Assembly: GCA_038916785.1 (NCBI GenBank)
Contig: JBCLBO010000048.1
Coordinates: 1 to 22,896 of the forward strand
Length of the DNA stretch: 22,896 nt
Source of the DNA: VFKU01 sp038916785
Lineage (GTDB): Bacteria > Hydrogenedentota > Hydrogenedentia > Hydrogenedentales > GCA-2746185
Reading direction: 5' to 3'
The notes beneath the pieces are model-generated. The model ran no database searches. It was not told the origin of the DNA and saw only the letters and a list, made by a program, of their open reading frames with translations. Each line of letters begins with the position of its first letter. The first letter of the stretch is position 1. Made by a program: the position numbers and the translations under genes. Positions 13,160 to 20,779 of this stretch are shown in pieces.

Positions 13160-14127
13160 ATGTCCATGCTCGGAATCTTTTCACGCAAGAAGGCCGCGCC
13201 CGCTCCGAAGGCCGCGGCGGAGGCGGCCCTCGACGAACGCGAGATTTTCGAGGAAGACGATGACAACCAGCTCGAACTGACCCACGTCGATCACTACGAG
13301 ATTATCAAGCCGATCGGCGCGGGCGGTATGGGCACAGTTTACAAGGCGATCGACCGCAAGCGCGACCTGACGGTGGCGATCAAGGTGCTCGACCGCCGCT
13401 ACGATTTGGAACGCAAACGGCGCCGGCGCGACTATCTCGGCCGGGAAATCCTCATCGCGTCGCGCCTGAACCACGAGACGATCGTCCGGTATCACAAGGC
13501 AATTATCGAGTCGCTGGACCGCAACGAGCACATCCGGCGGTGTCTACTGATGGAATATGTGGATGGGTTCGACTTGCGGCGCCATATCAAGGACCGCGAC
13601 CTTGGCATGCGCAAGATGATCGAAATCATGTACAAACTGTGCACGGGGCTGGACTACTTGCACACGCACGGCATCGTTCACCGCGACATCAAGCCCGGAA
13701 ACTTCATGCTCACCCGCGACCATCGGAAGGTGAAGATATTCGACTTTGGTCTGTCGAAATCGAGTTCGAGCTGGCGCACGCGGTTCATGCGCGAGGGCGG
13801 CGGGACCCGCGCCTATATGCCCCGGAACAGTTACGGAACAAGAACGCAGAGCTCGACGCGCGCTCGGATATTTTTTCGTTTGGCATCACGATGTACGAGC
13901 TTTTCGCCGGCCGGCACCCCTGCGCTGGGAGAAACGCCAAAGAGATCCAGAAGCAGATTGTGAGCAGCCAGTACCGCTTTGATCCCCCGTCGAAGTATAA
14001 TTCCAGCGTCCCGCCGCAGATGGACAAGATAATTTTGAAGTGTTTGCGGCGGTCGCCGGAGAAGCGCTACCAAAGCGTGACGGAAGTGTTGCTCGATCTT
14101 TCGCGGATTTCGGGGTCGCGCATCTAG
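13160..14127 (+). pseudogene. Ser/Thr protein kinase interrupted by a one-base frameshift
   Basis: Read through the shift this is an about 322-residue cytosolic Hanks-type kinase with no membrane segment or PASTA domain. After an acidic, alanine-rich tail (1-44) come the glycine loop GAGGMGTV (53-60), K75 (VAIK), E96, HRDIKPGN (174-181), DFG (195-197) and then GGGTRAYM. After the ATG at 13817-13819 the frame continues as non-homologous codons up to 13963; the correct continuation APEQLRNKNAELDARSDIFSFG lies in the -1 frame and ends at 14127. Adding one G after 13819 restores YMAPEQ exactly. The break is thus in the activation loop at the APE motif. Either the gene is dead, or the base is missing through assembly error. 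All catalytic residues before it are intact and the downstream half is open, which suggests a recent event or an error. The kinase follows MoxR by 45 bases. Confidence 0.9.
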
Positions 14128-14220
14128 CCGTTGGGTGGAACTTCGAAGGCGCATGGGGGATCGCATAGGTACGGGGGACAGCCGTGCCTCCGTGCGAGAC
14201 ACGCAAGGGGGAAATTCGAC

Positions 14221-15444
14221 ATGGCAAGGTACGGATCCAAACAGCGCGAGCCGCATCTGTTGAAGGCGATTCTGGTCGTCTTTGTGCTCGGCGCTATCGC
14301 CGCGGGCGTCGTGAAGATCACGCAACTTTTTCAGCACCGGGTCGATCAGCGCGTCGAGGCGGCGGCGGTCGGGAACCTCGATCGCGCGCGCGCCCTGGCG
14401 GACAAGGGGGAGACGGCGGAGGCGGCGCGGGTGTTGCGGCCGATCTTGGATCGCGTCAAGGACCCGACGATCGCGCCGCAGGCGCTGCTGCTCCACGCGG
14501 ACCTCGAAGAAAAGAACGGCAATATGGACGCGGCGCTGGAGAGCTTGCGTCGCGCGTCGGAAGACTTCACCGGAAGCCCGGAGCAGCCCGGGGCGTCGTT
14601 GCGATACGCCAAGGCCCTGGACGCGCGCGGGCGGGGAGACGAGGCGCTTAAGGTCTACGAGCGCGTGCGTGATACGGCGCCACCGGCGTTTCGCGCGACG
14701 GCGCAGATCGCGCTTGCGGCGCATCGCGAGGCCTCGGGCGACGCGGCTGGGGCGCTAGAGTTGTATGCGAAGATTCTGCGGGACGCGGACGTGCATTCGG
14801 AGGAGTGGTTCACCGCGGCGCATGCGATCGGCAAAGAGAAAGTGCGCAAGATCTTTTCGCGTGAACCCACTCCGGAGAGCAAGTTCCACACGGTCACGCG
14901 CGGGGACAACCTTACCAATCTGGGCATCAAGCTCAATACCACCATGGGGCTGTTGACCCGGGCGAACGGGTTTAGTGAGGCGGAATCGCTGCGGCTAAAC
15001 CAGACGCTCAAATATACGCCGAAAGATTTCCGTCTTGTGGTGGAGCGGACGACGGCGCGCCTGTATCTTCTCGACAAGGACGGCGTGTTTCAGGTGTACC
15101 GCTGCGGCCTAGGCAGGCCGACCAACCCGACCACACCGGGGCGCTACCGGATCGGCAATAAGGAGAAAGACCCGACCTGGCACAAGCCGGGGTCCGCGCC
15201 GCTGCCGCCGGGCGACCCGGGCAACGAGCTAGGCACGCGGTGGATGCCGCTGATTCCGGAGGAAGAAGGTCTGCCGTCGGACTTGGGCGTGCATGGGACC
15301 ATCCGCCCCGACAGTATTGGAAAATATGAATCGATGGGGTGTCCGCGGCTGCACAAGGAAGATATCGAGGAATTGTATGACTTGATCGTTCGTTCCACGC
15401 CGGTGGAGATCGTCGACCGGTGGGATCCCGGGGCGGCGGGGTGA
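14221..15444 (+). CDS. L,D-transpeptidase with membrane anchor, TPR-like and LysM regions
   Basis: About 407 residues. L,D-transpeptidases make 3-3 peptidoglycan cross-links or attach proteins to the wall. A membrane segment (13-33) is followed by TPR-like helices (about 48-200), a LysM domain (FHTVTRGDNLTNLGIKLNTT, about 222-266) for glycan binding, and a YkuD catalytic domain (about 270-400). The motif GVHGTIRPDSIGKYESMGCP gives H358 and catalytic C374. The ATG at 14221 with GGGGGA upstream was chosen; an ATG at 14131 would add 30 residues without a hydrophobic start. The next gene begins at GTG 15441 inside its stop, so the two are probably translated together. It is the structural enzyme of a probable envelope operon. 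Confidence 0.9.
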   Translation: MARYGSKQREPHLLKAILVVFVLGAIAAGVVKITQLFQHRVDQRVEAAAVGNLDRARALADKGETAEAARVLRPILDRVKDPTIAPQALLLHADLEEKNGNMDAALESLRRASEDFTGSPEQPGASLRYAKALDARGRGDEALKVYERVRDTAPPAFRATAQIALAAHREASGDAAGALELYAKILRDADVHSEEWFTAAHAIGKEKVRKIFSREPTPESKFHTVTRGDNLTNLGIKLNTTMGLLTRANGFSEAESLRLNQTLKYTPKDFRLVVERTTARLYLLDKDGVFQVYRCGLGRPTNPTTPGRYRIGNKEKDPTWHKPGSAPLPPGDPGNELGTRWMPLIPEEEGLPSDLGVHGTIRPDSIGKYESMGCPRLHKEDIEELYDLIVRSTPVEIVDRWDPGAAG

Positions 15445-16565
15445 GCCGCGAATCCCGCCGCGGCCACGCACCCGTGGGCACGCAGAAAAACGACGCGGAT
15501 CCGCGATCCACAGGCATCGGCGCGGGCACCGACGCCCGCGATCTCGGGCGTATTCTCGACATCCTCAAGGCGGTGTCTGCGCAGCGCGATCCCGCGCAGG
15601 TGTTGTTTACGCTGACGACGCAGGTCGCGGAGTCGCTTGGCCTGGATCGCTGCAGCGTGGTGCGCGTGACCGGCGATTCGGATGCGCGTGTTTCGGCGTC
15701 GCACGAAGATCCGGCGGTCCGAGATTTTCCGATCGATCTCGCGAAGTATCCCGAGCTGCGGCGATCGCTCGACACGCGGCGCACGATCGTCATCAACGAC
15801 GTCGCGCACCATCCGCAGACGGCGCCCTTCGCGGCTGAACTGGCCAGTTCGGGCATCACCGCGCTGATCGTCGTGCCCATAATTCTCTCCGAAGCAAGGC
15901 TGGGATCATTGCTGCTTCGCGCGGCGCGCCGTGGCGGGGCGTTCAGCGCGCGCGAGGTGCGGTTTTGCGAGCTGGTGGCGGAGTCGGCGGCGAACGCGCT
16001 CGAGCGCTCCTACTTGCTTGAAGACCTCAAGCGGGCGAATGGCGATCTCGAGCGTCTCGCGCGGACGGACGATCTGACCGGGCTATACAACCAGCGTTAC
16101 TTCCGGCAGCGCCTGGCGGAAGAGACGAGCCGCGCGAGCCGGTACAAGACGCCGCTGGCGTGCATGTTCGCCGATGTCGACGACTTCAAGTCCGTGAACG
16201 ATCGTTTCGGGCATCTCGCGGGGGACGCGGTGTTGCGCGAGCTCGGCGTGAGGACGTTGCGCATGACCCGCGCGAACGATATTGTGGCGCGGTACGGCGG
16301 CGAGGAGATCGTAATCCTCCTGCCTCAGACGGACTATGAGGGTGCGGTGACCCAGGCGCAACGCCTGTTGCGCACGATTTCCGGGCAGCCGTATCCCGGC
16401 CTGCCCCCGGAGGTGCGCGTCACGGTGAGCATCGGCTTGGCAATGTTCGATCCCAGTCCGGGGAGCAACGGCGAATCGCTAATCGCGCGGGCCGATGCGG
16501 CGTTGTACGTGGCAAAGGCAAAGGGGAAAGGCCGCGTGGTCGCGGGGGAGAAGGAATATGCGTAG
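15441..16565 (+). CDS. GAF-GGDEF diguanylate cyclase
   Basis: About 374 residues, soluble. A GAF sensory domain (about 35-190) precedes a GGDEF domain (about 205-370) that makes cyclic di-GMP from two GTP. DDLTGLYNQRYF opens the domain, D245 (FADVDDFKSVND) is a metal ligand, and the active loop is YGGEEI (285-290), a functional variant. R277-A-N-D280, five residues before the loop, is a product-inhibition I-site. The GTG at 15441 overlaps the transpeptidase stop by 4 bases with GGGGCGG before it; a further GTG lies at 15420. The first 30 residues are disordered. The GAF ligand is unknown. Coupling to a transpeptidase links wall remodelling to c-di-GMP, by inference. Confidence 0.92.
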   Translation: MSRESRRGHAPVGTQKNDADPRSTGIGAGTDARDLGRILDILKAVSAQRDPAQVLFTLTTQVAESLGLDRCSVVRVTGDSDARVSASHEDPAVRDFPIDLAKYPELRRSLDTRRTIVINDVAHHPQTAPFAAELASSGITALIVVPIILSEARLGSLLLRAARRGGAFSAREVRFCELVAESAANALERSYLLEDLKRANGDLERLARTDDLTGLYNQRYFRQRLAEETSRASRYKTPLACMFADVDDFKSVNDRFGHLAGDAVLRELGVRTLRMTRANDIVARYGGEEIVILLPQTDYEGAVTQAQRLLRTISGQPYPGLPPEVRVTVSIGLAMFDPSPGSNGESLIARADAALYVAKAKGKGRVVAGEKEYA

Positions 16566-17160
16566 GCGTTTATCGTTGATAATCGCGTTGGCGGCGCTGA
16601 TCGGCGCTTGTGCGAGCACGCCGCCACAGGATTCGGGCCCGGCGCCGGCTGCCGAAGCGCCCATCGCGCAAGCCGCAGCGCCTGATTTCGCAGAGCTGCC
16701 GGTGGACGCGTTGCGCGCTGTGGCGGCGGAGATCGAACGGCAGATCGCCGAGGGCAACCGCGAGCCCACGCTCTCGGGGCCGGAGGGCTTGGTGGTGGAC
16801 ACGCCGACCGTGCGGCAGGGCGTGCGCACGCGATCGGCGCGGGTCGAGTTGGTGAACGCGATGCTCGATTCGGGCCATGCCTGGGAGCGGCGCAACGGCC
16901 GCATCTGGGTGTTGCGCACGGCGGACTACAAGACCTCGACGACAAGCCGCCAGCGGGACATCGATGCGATCATGATCAACGGCGAGAACCGTGACCGCTG
17001 GGCGATTTATGAAGGGATTATCGACGCGAACAGGCTGGGCCGCGGCGCGCTCTCCGACATTGAAGAGATTTTTTTTGACGCGCGCGTCACGCAGATGAAG
17101 CCCGGCCAGAAGTACGAGAACAGCGGCGGTGAACAGGCGGCGATCGCGGCGGCGCAATAA
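16558..17160 (+). CDS. Lipoprotein, DUF1318-like
   Basis: About 200 residues. The signal peptide MRRRLSLIIALAALIGAC ends in a usable lipobox (IGAC) with C18, followed by a Pro/Ala-rich linker to about residue 45. The folded part ends with INGENRDRWAIYEGIIDANR then MKPGQKYENS. The pattern N-x-EN-x-DR-x3-Y followed by a late pGxxY resembles DUF1318 (YdbL-like) envelope proteins, but the match is from memory and moderate. The ATG at 16558 lies inside the end of the cyclase gene (8-base overlap) with GGAGAAGG just upstream; this was preferred over ATG 16495, which lacks a signal peptide. It is the last gene of the transpeptidase-cyclase-lipoprotein cluster, so a periplasmic or outer-membrane role tied to the wall is likely. 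Confidence 0.75.
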   Translation: MRRRLSLIIALAALIGACASTPPQDSGPAPAAEAPIAQAAAPDFAELPVDALRAVAAEIERQIAEGNREPTLSGPEGLVVDTPTVRQGVRTRSARVELVNAMLDSGHAWERRNGRIWVLRTADYKTSTTSRQRDIDAIMINGENRDRWAIYEGIIDANRLGRGALSDIEEIFFDARVTQMKPGQKYENSGGEQAAIAAAQ

Positions 17161-17170
17161 AGGCGTTACC

Positions 17171-17190
17171 GCAGAGGACGCGGAGGGCGC
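17171..17190. repeat. CGCAGAGGACGCGGAGG simple repeat
   Basis: A short purine-rich repeat just behind the lipoprotein stop, related to 5870-5895 and 20281-20313. No terminator-like U-run is seen in the 88 bases between the convergent lipoprotein and peroxiredoxin genes. Confidence 0.4.
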
Positions 17191-17248
17191 ATAGGAAAAA
17201 TTCCGCGGTCGAGACTCTCGGTGTATGTTGTGCCTCTGTGTTATTAAT

Positions 17249-17731
17249 TCAGACCTTCATCGCTTCGGTCAACACCGCTGCGGCATGCCCGCGCGGTTTC
17301 ACGTTGCGCCAGACCTTCGCGATCTTTCCAGACTTGTCGATCAGAAATGTCGTGCGGAAGATACCCATGTATTTGCGGCCATACATCGACTTCTCGCCCC
17401 ACACGCCGTACTTCTCCGCGACCGCGTGATCGGCGTCGGCAAGTAGCTCAAACGGCAGTTTCTGTTTTTCGATGAATTTACAGTGTGACTCGGCCGAATC
17501 CGGACTCGCCCCGAGGACGGTGGTCTTTGCCTTCTTGAACTCCTTGTCGAGATCGCGAAATTCTTGCGCCTCGACGGTGCAACCGGAGGTGTTGTCTTTC
17601 GGGTAGAAGTAGAGCACCACGGGGCCGCCCTTAAGATCGCTGAGCTTCACGGTCTTCCCGTTGCTGCCGGGCAACGAGAACGCCGGGGCTTTCGAACCTT
17701 CGGCGGGCAACGCATTCGCGCTCCTGGGCAT
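17249..17731 (-). CDS. bcp: Peroxiredoxin, Bcp/PrxQ type
   Basis: About 160 residues of the Bcp (AhpC/TSA) family of thiol peroxidases, which reduce H2O2 and organic peroxides using thioredoxin. FYPKDNTSGCTVEAQEFRD (about 42-60) holds the peroxidatic C51 with T48; R126 (IFRTTFLID) completes the active site. The resolving Cys five residues on in E. coli Bcp is Gln here. C84 (ESHCKF) could act as resolving Cys, as in the subgroup with a helix-3 cysteine, or the enzyme may be 1-Cys. The ATG at 17731 has AAGGAG upstream; the ATG at 17758 lies before that site and is rejected. It stands alone, convergent with the DUF1318-like lipoprotein. Confidence 0.92.
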   Translation of the reverse strand: MPRSANALPAEGSKAPAFSLPGSNGKTVKLSDLKGGPVVLYFYPKDNTSGCTVEAQEFRDLDKEFKKAKTTVLGASPDSAESHCKFIEKQKLPFELLADADHAVAEKYGVWGEKSMYGRKYMGIFRTTFLIDKSGKIAKVWRNVKPRGHAAAVLTEAMKV

Positions 17732-17758
17732 GGTGGACTCCTTCGAGCATGTTAACAA

Positions 17759-18107
17759 ATCATCGATACGATTGGGACCAGACTCGCGTTAATTTTATTG
17801 CGGTTATCGGTGTCCATCTGTATCTATCGGCGGGTAATTTGCTCTAAATTTCAATTCGGTCGCGAGTAATCGGTCCGGGAAAACGATACGGATTTCCCCT
17901 TCGAACAACGGGGAGATTCTAAGCAAGCAGTGGGTCGTTGTAGGGGCGGCCCCCTGTGGCCGCCCTGGGATTCTGGCGTGCACCGGGCGGGGACGGGGCC
18001 CCGCCCCTACCATCGCGGGTTACGATTTCTTACCACAAACTCCGGTCGCGGCCGGTGGGAACTCAGAATGACAAGGGGGGAGGGCCGCGGGTCTAGCGAC
18101 GCGTAGT
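17759..18107. other. Intergenic gap with a palindromic repeat
   Basis: No gene is evident in these 349 bases; reading frames crossing it on the minus strand (up to 69 codons) are formed by the repeat. The right half holds the repeat at 17940-18010 and a fragment of the TGACAG repeat at 18061-18074. On the minus strand TTAACG (17787-17792) and TATCGA, 18 bases on, are a weak promoter candidate for bcp. Confidence 0.5.
17940..18010. repeat. GTAGGGGCGG palindromic repeat (same core as in pdxB)
   Basis: A 71-base unit bounded by perfect 10-base inverted ends GTAGGGGCGG (17940-17949) and CCGCCCCTAC (18001-18010). It contains the hairpin GGGCGGCC-CCCTGT-GGCCGCCC and, near its end, GGGGACGGGGCCCC. 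The core at 17942-17966 matches 2562-2586 inside pdxB at 22 of 25 bases, with a paired stem change. Confidence 0.8.
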
Positions 18108-18665
18108 TCACTGGGTGCGCGCCGCGAGGATTCTTTCCAGCGCGGCGAGCGAGGGCAGCGGCGAATCCTGGCCGGCTTGGCCGGCCAGCCATTGCAGCGC
18201 GTCACGGACGTGATCCATGTCCCAGGTATCTTGCGGGCGCCGGAGGAGATCGCGCAGGCGCGTGATGTCGGCGAGCAGCCACTCGCGCGTGAGGCCCGTC
18301 AGCGCGCTGGCTTCCGCTTCGTGCGCGAGGCCCAGGAGCAGCGGGATGACGCCGGCCGTGAGGTTGGCGTGCGTGGCGGGGGCCTCGGTGAAAAGGCGCT
18401 CGAAGCGCTTGCGGTCCTCGTAGAGGTCGATGCCTTCCGGGGCGATGCGCGCGGCGGCGAAGAGGGGCGGGTTGTATCCCATCATCAATTCGATGAAGCT
18501 GCGGTCGTGCAGATAGTGGCAGCTCGCGGAGAGTTCGTCCATGCGCAGATGGCCGGCGTCCGCGATGTCCGACGGCGTCATCATGACTAGCGGGTCGCGA
18601 TGAAAGGTGTGATACAGGACGGTGAGGATGCGTCCGCGGGTCTCTTTGGGATTGCCCAGGGCCAT
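18108..18665 (-). CDS. Unidentified protein with winged-helix-like N-terminal half
   Basis: The 185-residue protein was not recognised. The N-terminal half (about 8-83) has the spacing of a winged helix: ETRGRILTVLYHTF, then TPSDIADAGHLRMDELSASCHYLHDRSFIEL, then a wing-like MMGYNPPLFAAARIAPEGIDLYED. The C-terminal half is a helical segment rich in Leu, Ala and Arg with two Trp residues (REWLLADITRLRDLLRR, LQWLAGQAG). No membrane segment or catalytic motif is seen. The layout fits a small MarR/PadR-like or restriction-associated winged-helix regulator. It lies divergent from leuA with 100 bases between the starts, so regulation of leuA or of itself from the shared gap is possible. The ATG at 18665 follows no strong ribosome site; codon usage matches its neighbours. 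Confidence 0.6.
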   Translation of the reverse strand: MALGNPKETRGRILTVLYHTFHRDPLVMMTPSDIADAGHLRMDELSASCHYLHDRSFIELMMGYNPPLFAAARIAPEGIDLYEDRKRFERLFTEAPATHANLTAGVIPLLLGLAHEAEASALTGLTREWLLADITRLRDLLRRPQDTWDMDHVRDALQWLAGQAGQDSPLPSLAALERILAARTQ

Positions 18666-18704
18666 GGGCGAATTGTATCAAAAGGCGCGGCGGGCGCTCG
18701 GGAG

Positions 18705-18733
18705 TTGAGCGAAATCGGCGGGCTGTGTTAGCG
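18705..18733 (+). promoter_or_regulatory. Candidate promoter of leuA
   Basis: TTGAGC (18705-18710), 17 bases, TTAGCG (18728-18733), about 26 bases before the expected start of leuA translation. It lies in the gap shared with the divergent winged-helix-like gene. Confidence 0.4.
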
Positions 18734-18765
18734 TGTCTACTTTCCTGCGGACTCCGGGACATGCG

Positions 18766-20274
18766 ATGAGCAACTACGTCCACATATTCGATACGACCCT
18801 GCGCGATGGCGAGCAGTCGCCCGGCGCGAGCATGGACGGCCATCAGAAAATCGAGGTGGCGCACCAGCTTGCGCGGCTGGGCGTCGACGTGATCGAGGCC
18901 GGCTTCCCGATGGCGAGCGACCAGGAATTCGAGAGTGTGCGGCGGATCGCGCGCGAGGTCCGCGGGCCGCGCATTGCGGGGTTGGCCCGGGCGATCCGGC
19001 CGGACATCGAGCGGACTGCCGCGGCCCTGGATGGCGCGGAGAAGCCGCTGATCCATACGTTTATCGCGACCTCGCCGATCCATATGGAGCACAAGCTGCG
19101 GATGACCCCGGATCAGGTCGTGGAGAACGCGATCGGGTCGGTGTCGCTGGCGAAAAAGCTGATCGGGCGGGTGGAATTTTCTGCGGAGGACGCGACGCGA
19201 TCGGACTGGGACTTTCTTGTTCGCGTGTCGCAGGCGGCGATCGACGCCGGGGCGGACGTGATCAATCTGCCCGACACGACGGGCTACACGACGCCGGGCG
19301 AGATCCGCCGGATGTTCGCGTACGTCATCGAACGCGTGAAGCACGACGGGCACGTGATTTTTTCGACGCACAACCACAACGACCTCGGGATGGCGGTGGC
19401 CAATGCGCTGGCGGCGGTCGAGGGCGGCGCGCGCCAGATCGAATGCACGATCAACGGGATCGGCGAGCGCGCGGGGAATACCTCGCTCGAAGAGTGTGTG
19501 ATGGCGATGCACACGCGCCACGATGTGCTGCCCTATGAGACCGGTATCAACACGAAGGAGATTTACAATTCGAGCCGCGTGCTCAGCAACGTCACCGGGC
19601 TGGTCGTGCCGTATAACAAGCCGATCGTCGGGCGAAACGCCTTTGCGCACGAAGCGGGCATCCACCAGCACGGCATGATCGCGAGCACGACGACCTACGA
19701 AATCATGACGCCCGAGTCCGTTGGCCGCGCGAAGAGCGAGCTGGTGCTGGGTAAGCATTCGGGCCGCGCGGGCCTGGCCAAGCGTTGCGAGGAACTGGGC
19801 TATACGCTCGGGCCGGACGAGACCAGCGAGCTGTATGCCCGGTTTATCAAGCTGGCCGATCAGAAGAAGGAAGTTTTTGACGACGACTTGCGCCTGCTGC
19901 TGCTGGGCGTGCGCGACGAGACTTTCCAGACCTGGCAGATCGACACGCTGGAGTATTCCGGAAAGGAGGCCGCGCGCGCGACCGTGGGCCTGCGTCAGGG
20001 CGAAGCGCGCCGCACCGAGTCGGCCCAGGGCGACGGGCCGGTGCATGCGGCCTGCCAGGCGATCGAGAAAATCGTGGGCGTCTCCGGCAAGTTGGAGACC
20101 TTCCAGATGCGCGCGGCGTCACCGGGTAAAGATGCGCTGGGGGAGGCGCACGTCATCGTGCAGTTTGACCACAAACCGTTTACCGGCAGCGGCGTGAGTA
20201 CAGACATTGTCGAGGCGGCGGTGTTGGCGTACCTGAATGCGATGAACAAGTACCTCGCGCTGCGGCGGGGATGA
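18766..20274 (+). CDS. leuA: 2-isopropylmalate synthase
   Basis: About 502 residues. LeuA condenses acetyl-CoA with 2-oxoisovalerate in the first committed step of leucine synthesis. FDTTLRDGEQSPGASM (8-23) supplies R13 and D14; H202 and H204 (THNHND) and N238 (GERAGN) complete the metal site in the TIM barrel (about 1-270). Subdomains follow, with GIHQHGM and the ELVLGKHSGRAGL region, then the LeuA regulatory/dimerisation domain (about 370-500), where leucine feedback inhibition acts. Length and INGIGERAGNTSLEE favour LeuA over homocitrate or citramalate synthase. ATG 18766 was chosen as it begins SNYVHIFDT; ATG 18733 would overlap the promoter candidate. No leader peptide or T-box is seen upstream, and no other leu gene is in the window. 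Confidence 0.93.
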   Translation: MSNYVHIFDTTLRDGEQSPGASMDGHQKIEVAHQLARLGVDVIEAGFPMASDQEFESVRRIAREVRGPRIAGLARAIRPDIERTAAALDGAEKPLIHTFIATSPIHMEHKLRMTPDQVVENAIGSVSLAKKLIGRVEFSAEDATRSDWDFLVRVSQAAIDAGADVINLPDTTGYTTPGEIRRMFAYVIERVKHDGHVIFSTHNHNDLGMAVANALAAVEGGARQIECTINGIGERAGNTSLEECVMAMHTRHDVLPYETGINTKEIYNSSRVLSNVTGLVVPYNKPIVGRNAFAHEAGIHQHGMIASTTTYEIMTPESVGRAKSELVLGKHSGRAGLAKRCEELGYTLGPDETSELYARFIKLADQKKEVFDDDLRLLLLGVRDETFQTWQIDTLEYSGKEAARATVGLRQGEARRTESAQGDGPVHAACQAIEKIVGVSGKLETFQMRAASPGKDALGEAHVIVQFDHKPFTGSGVSTDIVEAAVLAYLNAMNKYLALRRG

Positions 20275-20330
20275 AGAGCGCAACACGGAGACGCGAAAAA
20301 CTACAGAGAAAGCGAATGTAAGTGTATTGA

Positions 20331-20360
20331 ACAGAAGGCAACGAAGAGAACAAAGAACTG
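20331..20360 (+). repeat. ACAGAAGG...AACGAAG dispersed repeat, copy 3
   Basis: ACAGAAGGCAACGAAGAGAA followed by CAAAGAACTG; matches the copies at 5043 and 5246 and, like the latter, ends in AAGAACTG. Confidence 0.65.
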
Positions 20361-20563
20361 ATCACTTTTGTTTGATGGGGTTGGGGCTTTTTGGCAAGAG
20401 AAAGTTTGATTAAGGAATGAGAAAAGGGGAAGGACTGCTCTTTGACATGATTCACACGATTGACAAGATGTTAAATAGCCGGTGGTCTGTCGGAATCATG
20501 TGAGTTCAAAGAATGGATCGCGCCGCGGGGATTGCGAGTAGATCGGGGCGTGGCGTTTGGCGG

Positions 20564-20601
20564 GCCGACGGGGAGGTTCTTCACTTCGTTCAGGATGACA
20601 G
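20564..20601. repeat. GCCGACGGGGAGG...TGACAG dispersed repeat, copy 2
   Basis: The outer blocks are nearly the same as at 6688-6726; the centre is CACTTCGTT where copy 1 has CGCTATCGCT. It lies 180 bases before rpmE. Confidence 0.7.
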
Positions 20602-20680
20602 ATGGGGGTGTCTGGGGACGGCCTAAGGCGGCCTCAAATCTCCATCGGTGGTTAATCCGAGTTGGCTTGGCAGGGCCGAT

Positions 20681-20709
20681 TTGCCGGGGGTCGCCGCCAT
20701 GTGCTAGTC
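20681..20709 (+). promoter_or_regulatory. Candidate promoter of rpmE-prfA-prmC
   Basis: TTGCCG (20681-20686) and, 16-17 bases on, TGTGCTAGTC with an extended -10 look. It is the best pair before rpmE but weak. Confidence 0.3.
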
Positions 20710-20779
20710 TTTGCGACCGTCCCTAGCGGACACATTCGCCGGCGAGTCTCAGAGGCGCGCGGTTGGTAGGAGTTTCCCA

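Larger units (their letters stand above)
20275..20779. other. 505-base repeat-rich intergenic gap
   Basis: No gene is evident. From left to right it holds a CACGGAGACGCG-type repeat (20281-20313), a copy of the ACAGAAGG repeat (20331-20360), an AT-rich run with CTTTGACATGATTCACACGA followed by TTGACAAGATG (about 20440-20470, two related TTGACA-like units), the TGACAG repeat (20564-20601), and the rpmE promoter region. The left part is AT-rich compared with its neighbours. Confidence 0.6.

Noticed and set aside
13811..13830. Programmed -1 frameshift in the kinase gene
   Set aside because: A -1 slip would give the right peptide, but there is no X XXY YYZ heptamer or evident downstream structure; a missing base is simpler. 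Kept only as a remote option in the findings.
17804..18013. Small minus-strand frame across the palindromic repeat
   Set aside because: Its codons come largely from the repeat, it has no ribosome site and it matches no family.
18202..20046. Long minus-strand open frame (614 codons) opposite leuA and the neighbouring gene
   Set aside because: It is antisense to a clear LeuA and to the winged-helix-like gene in another frame; His/Arg-rich composition is typical of a GC-rich shadow frame.
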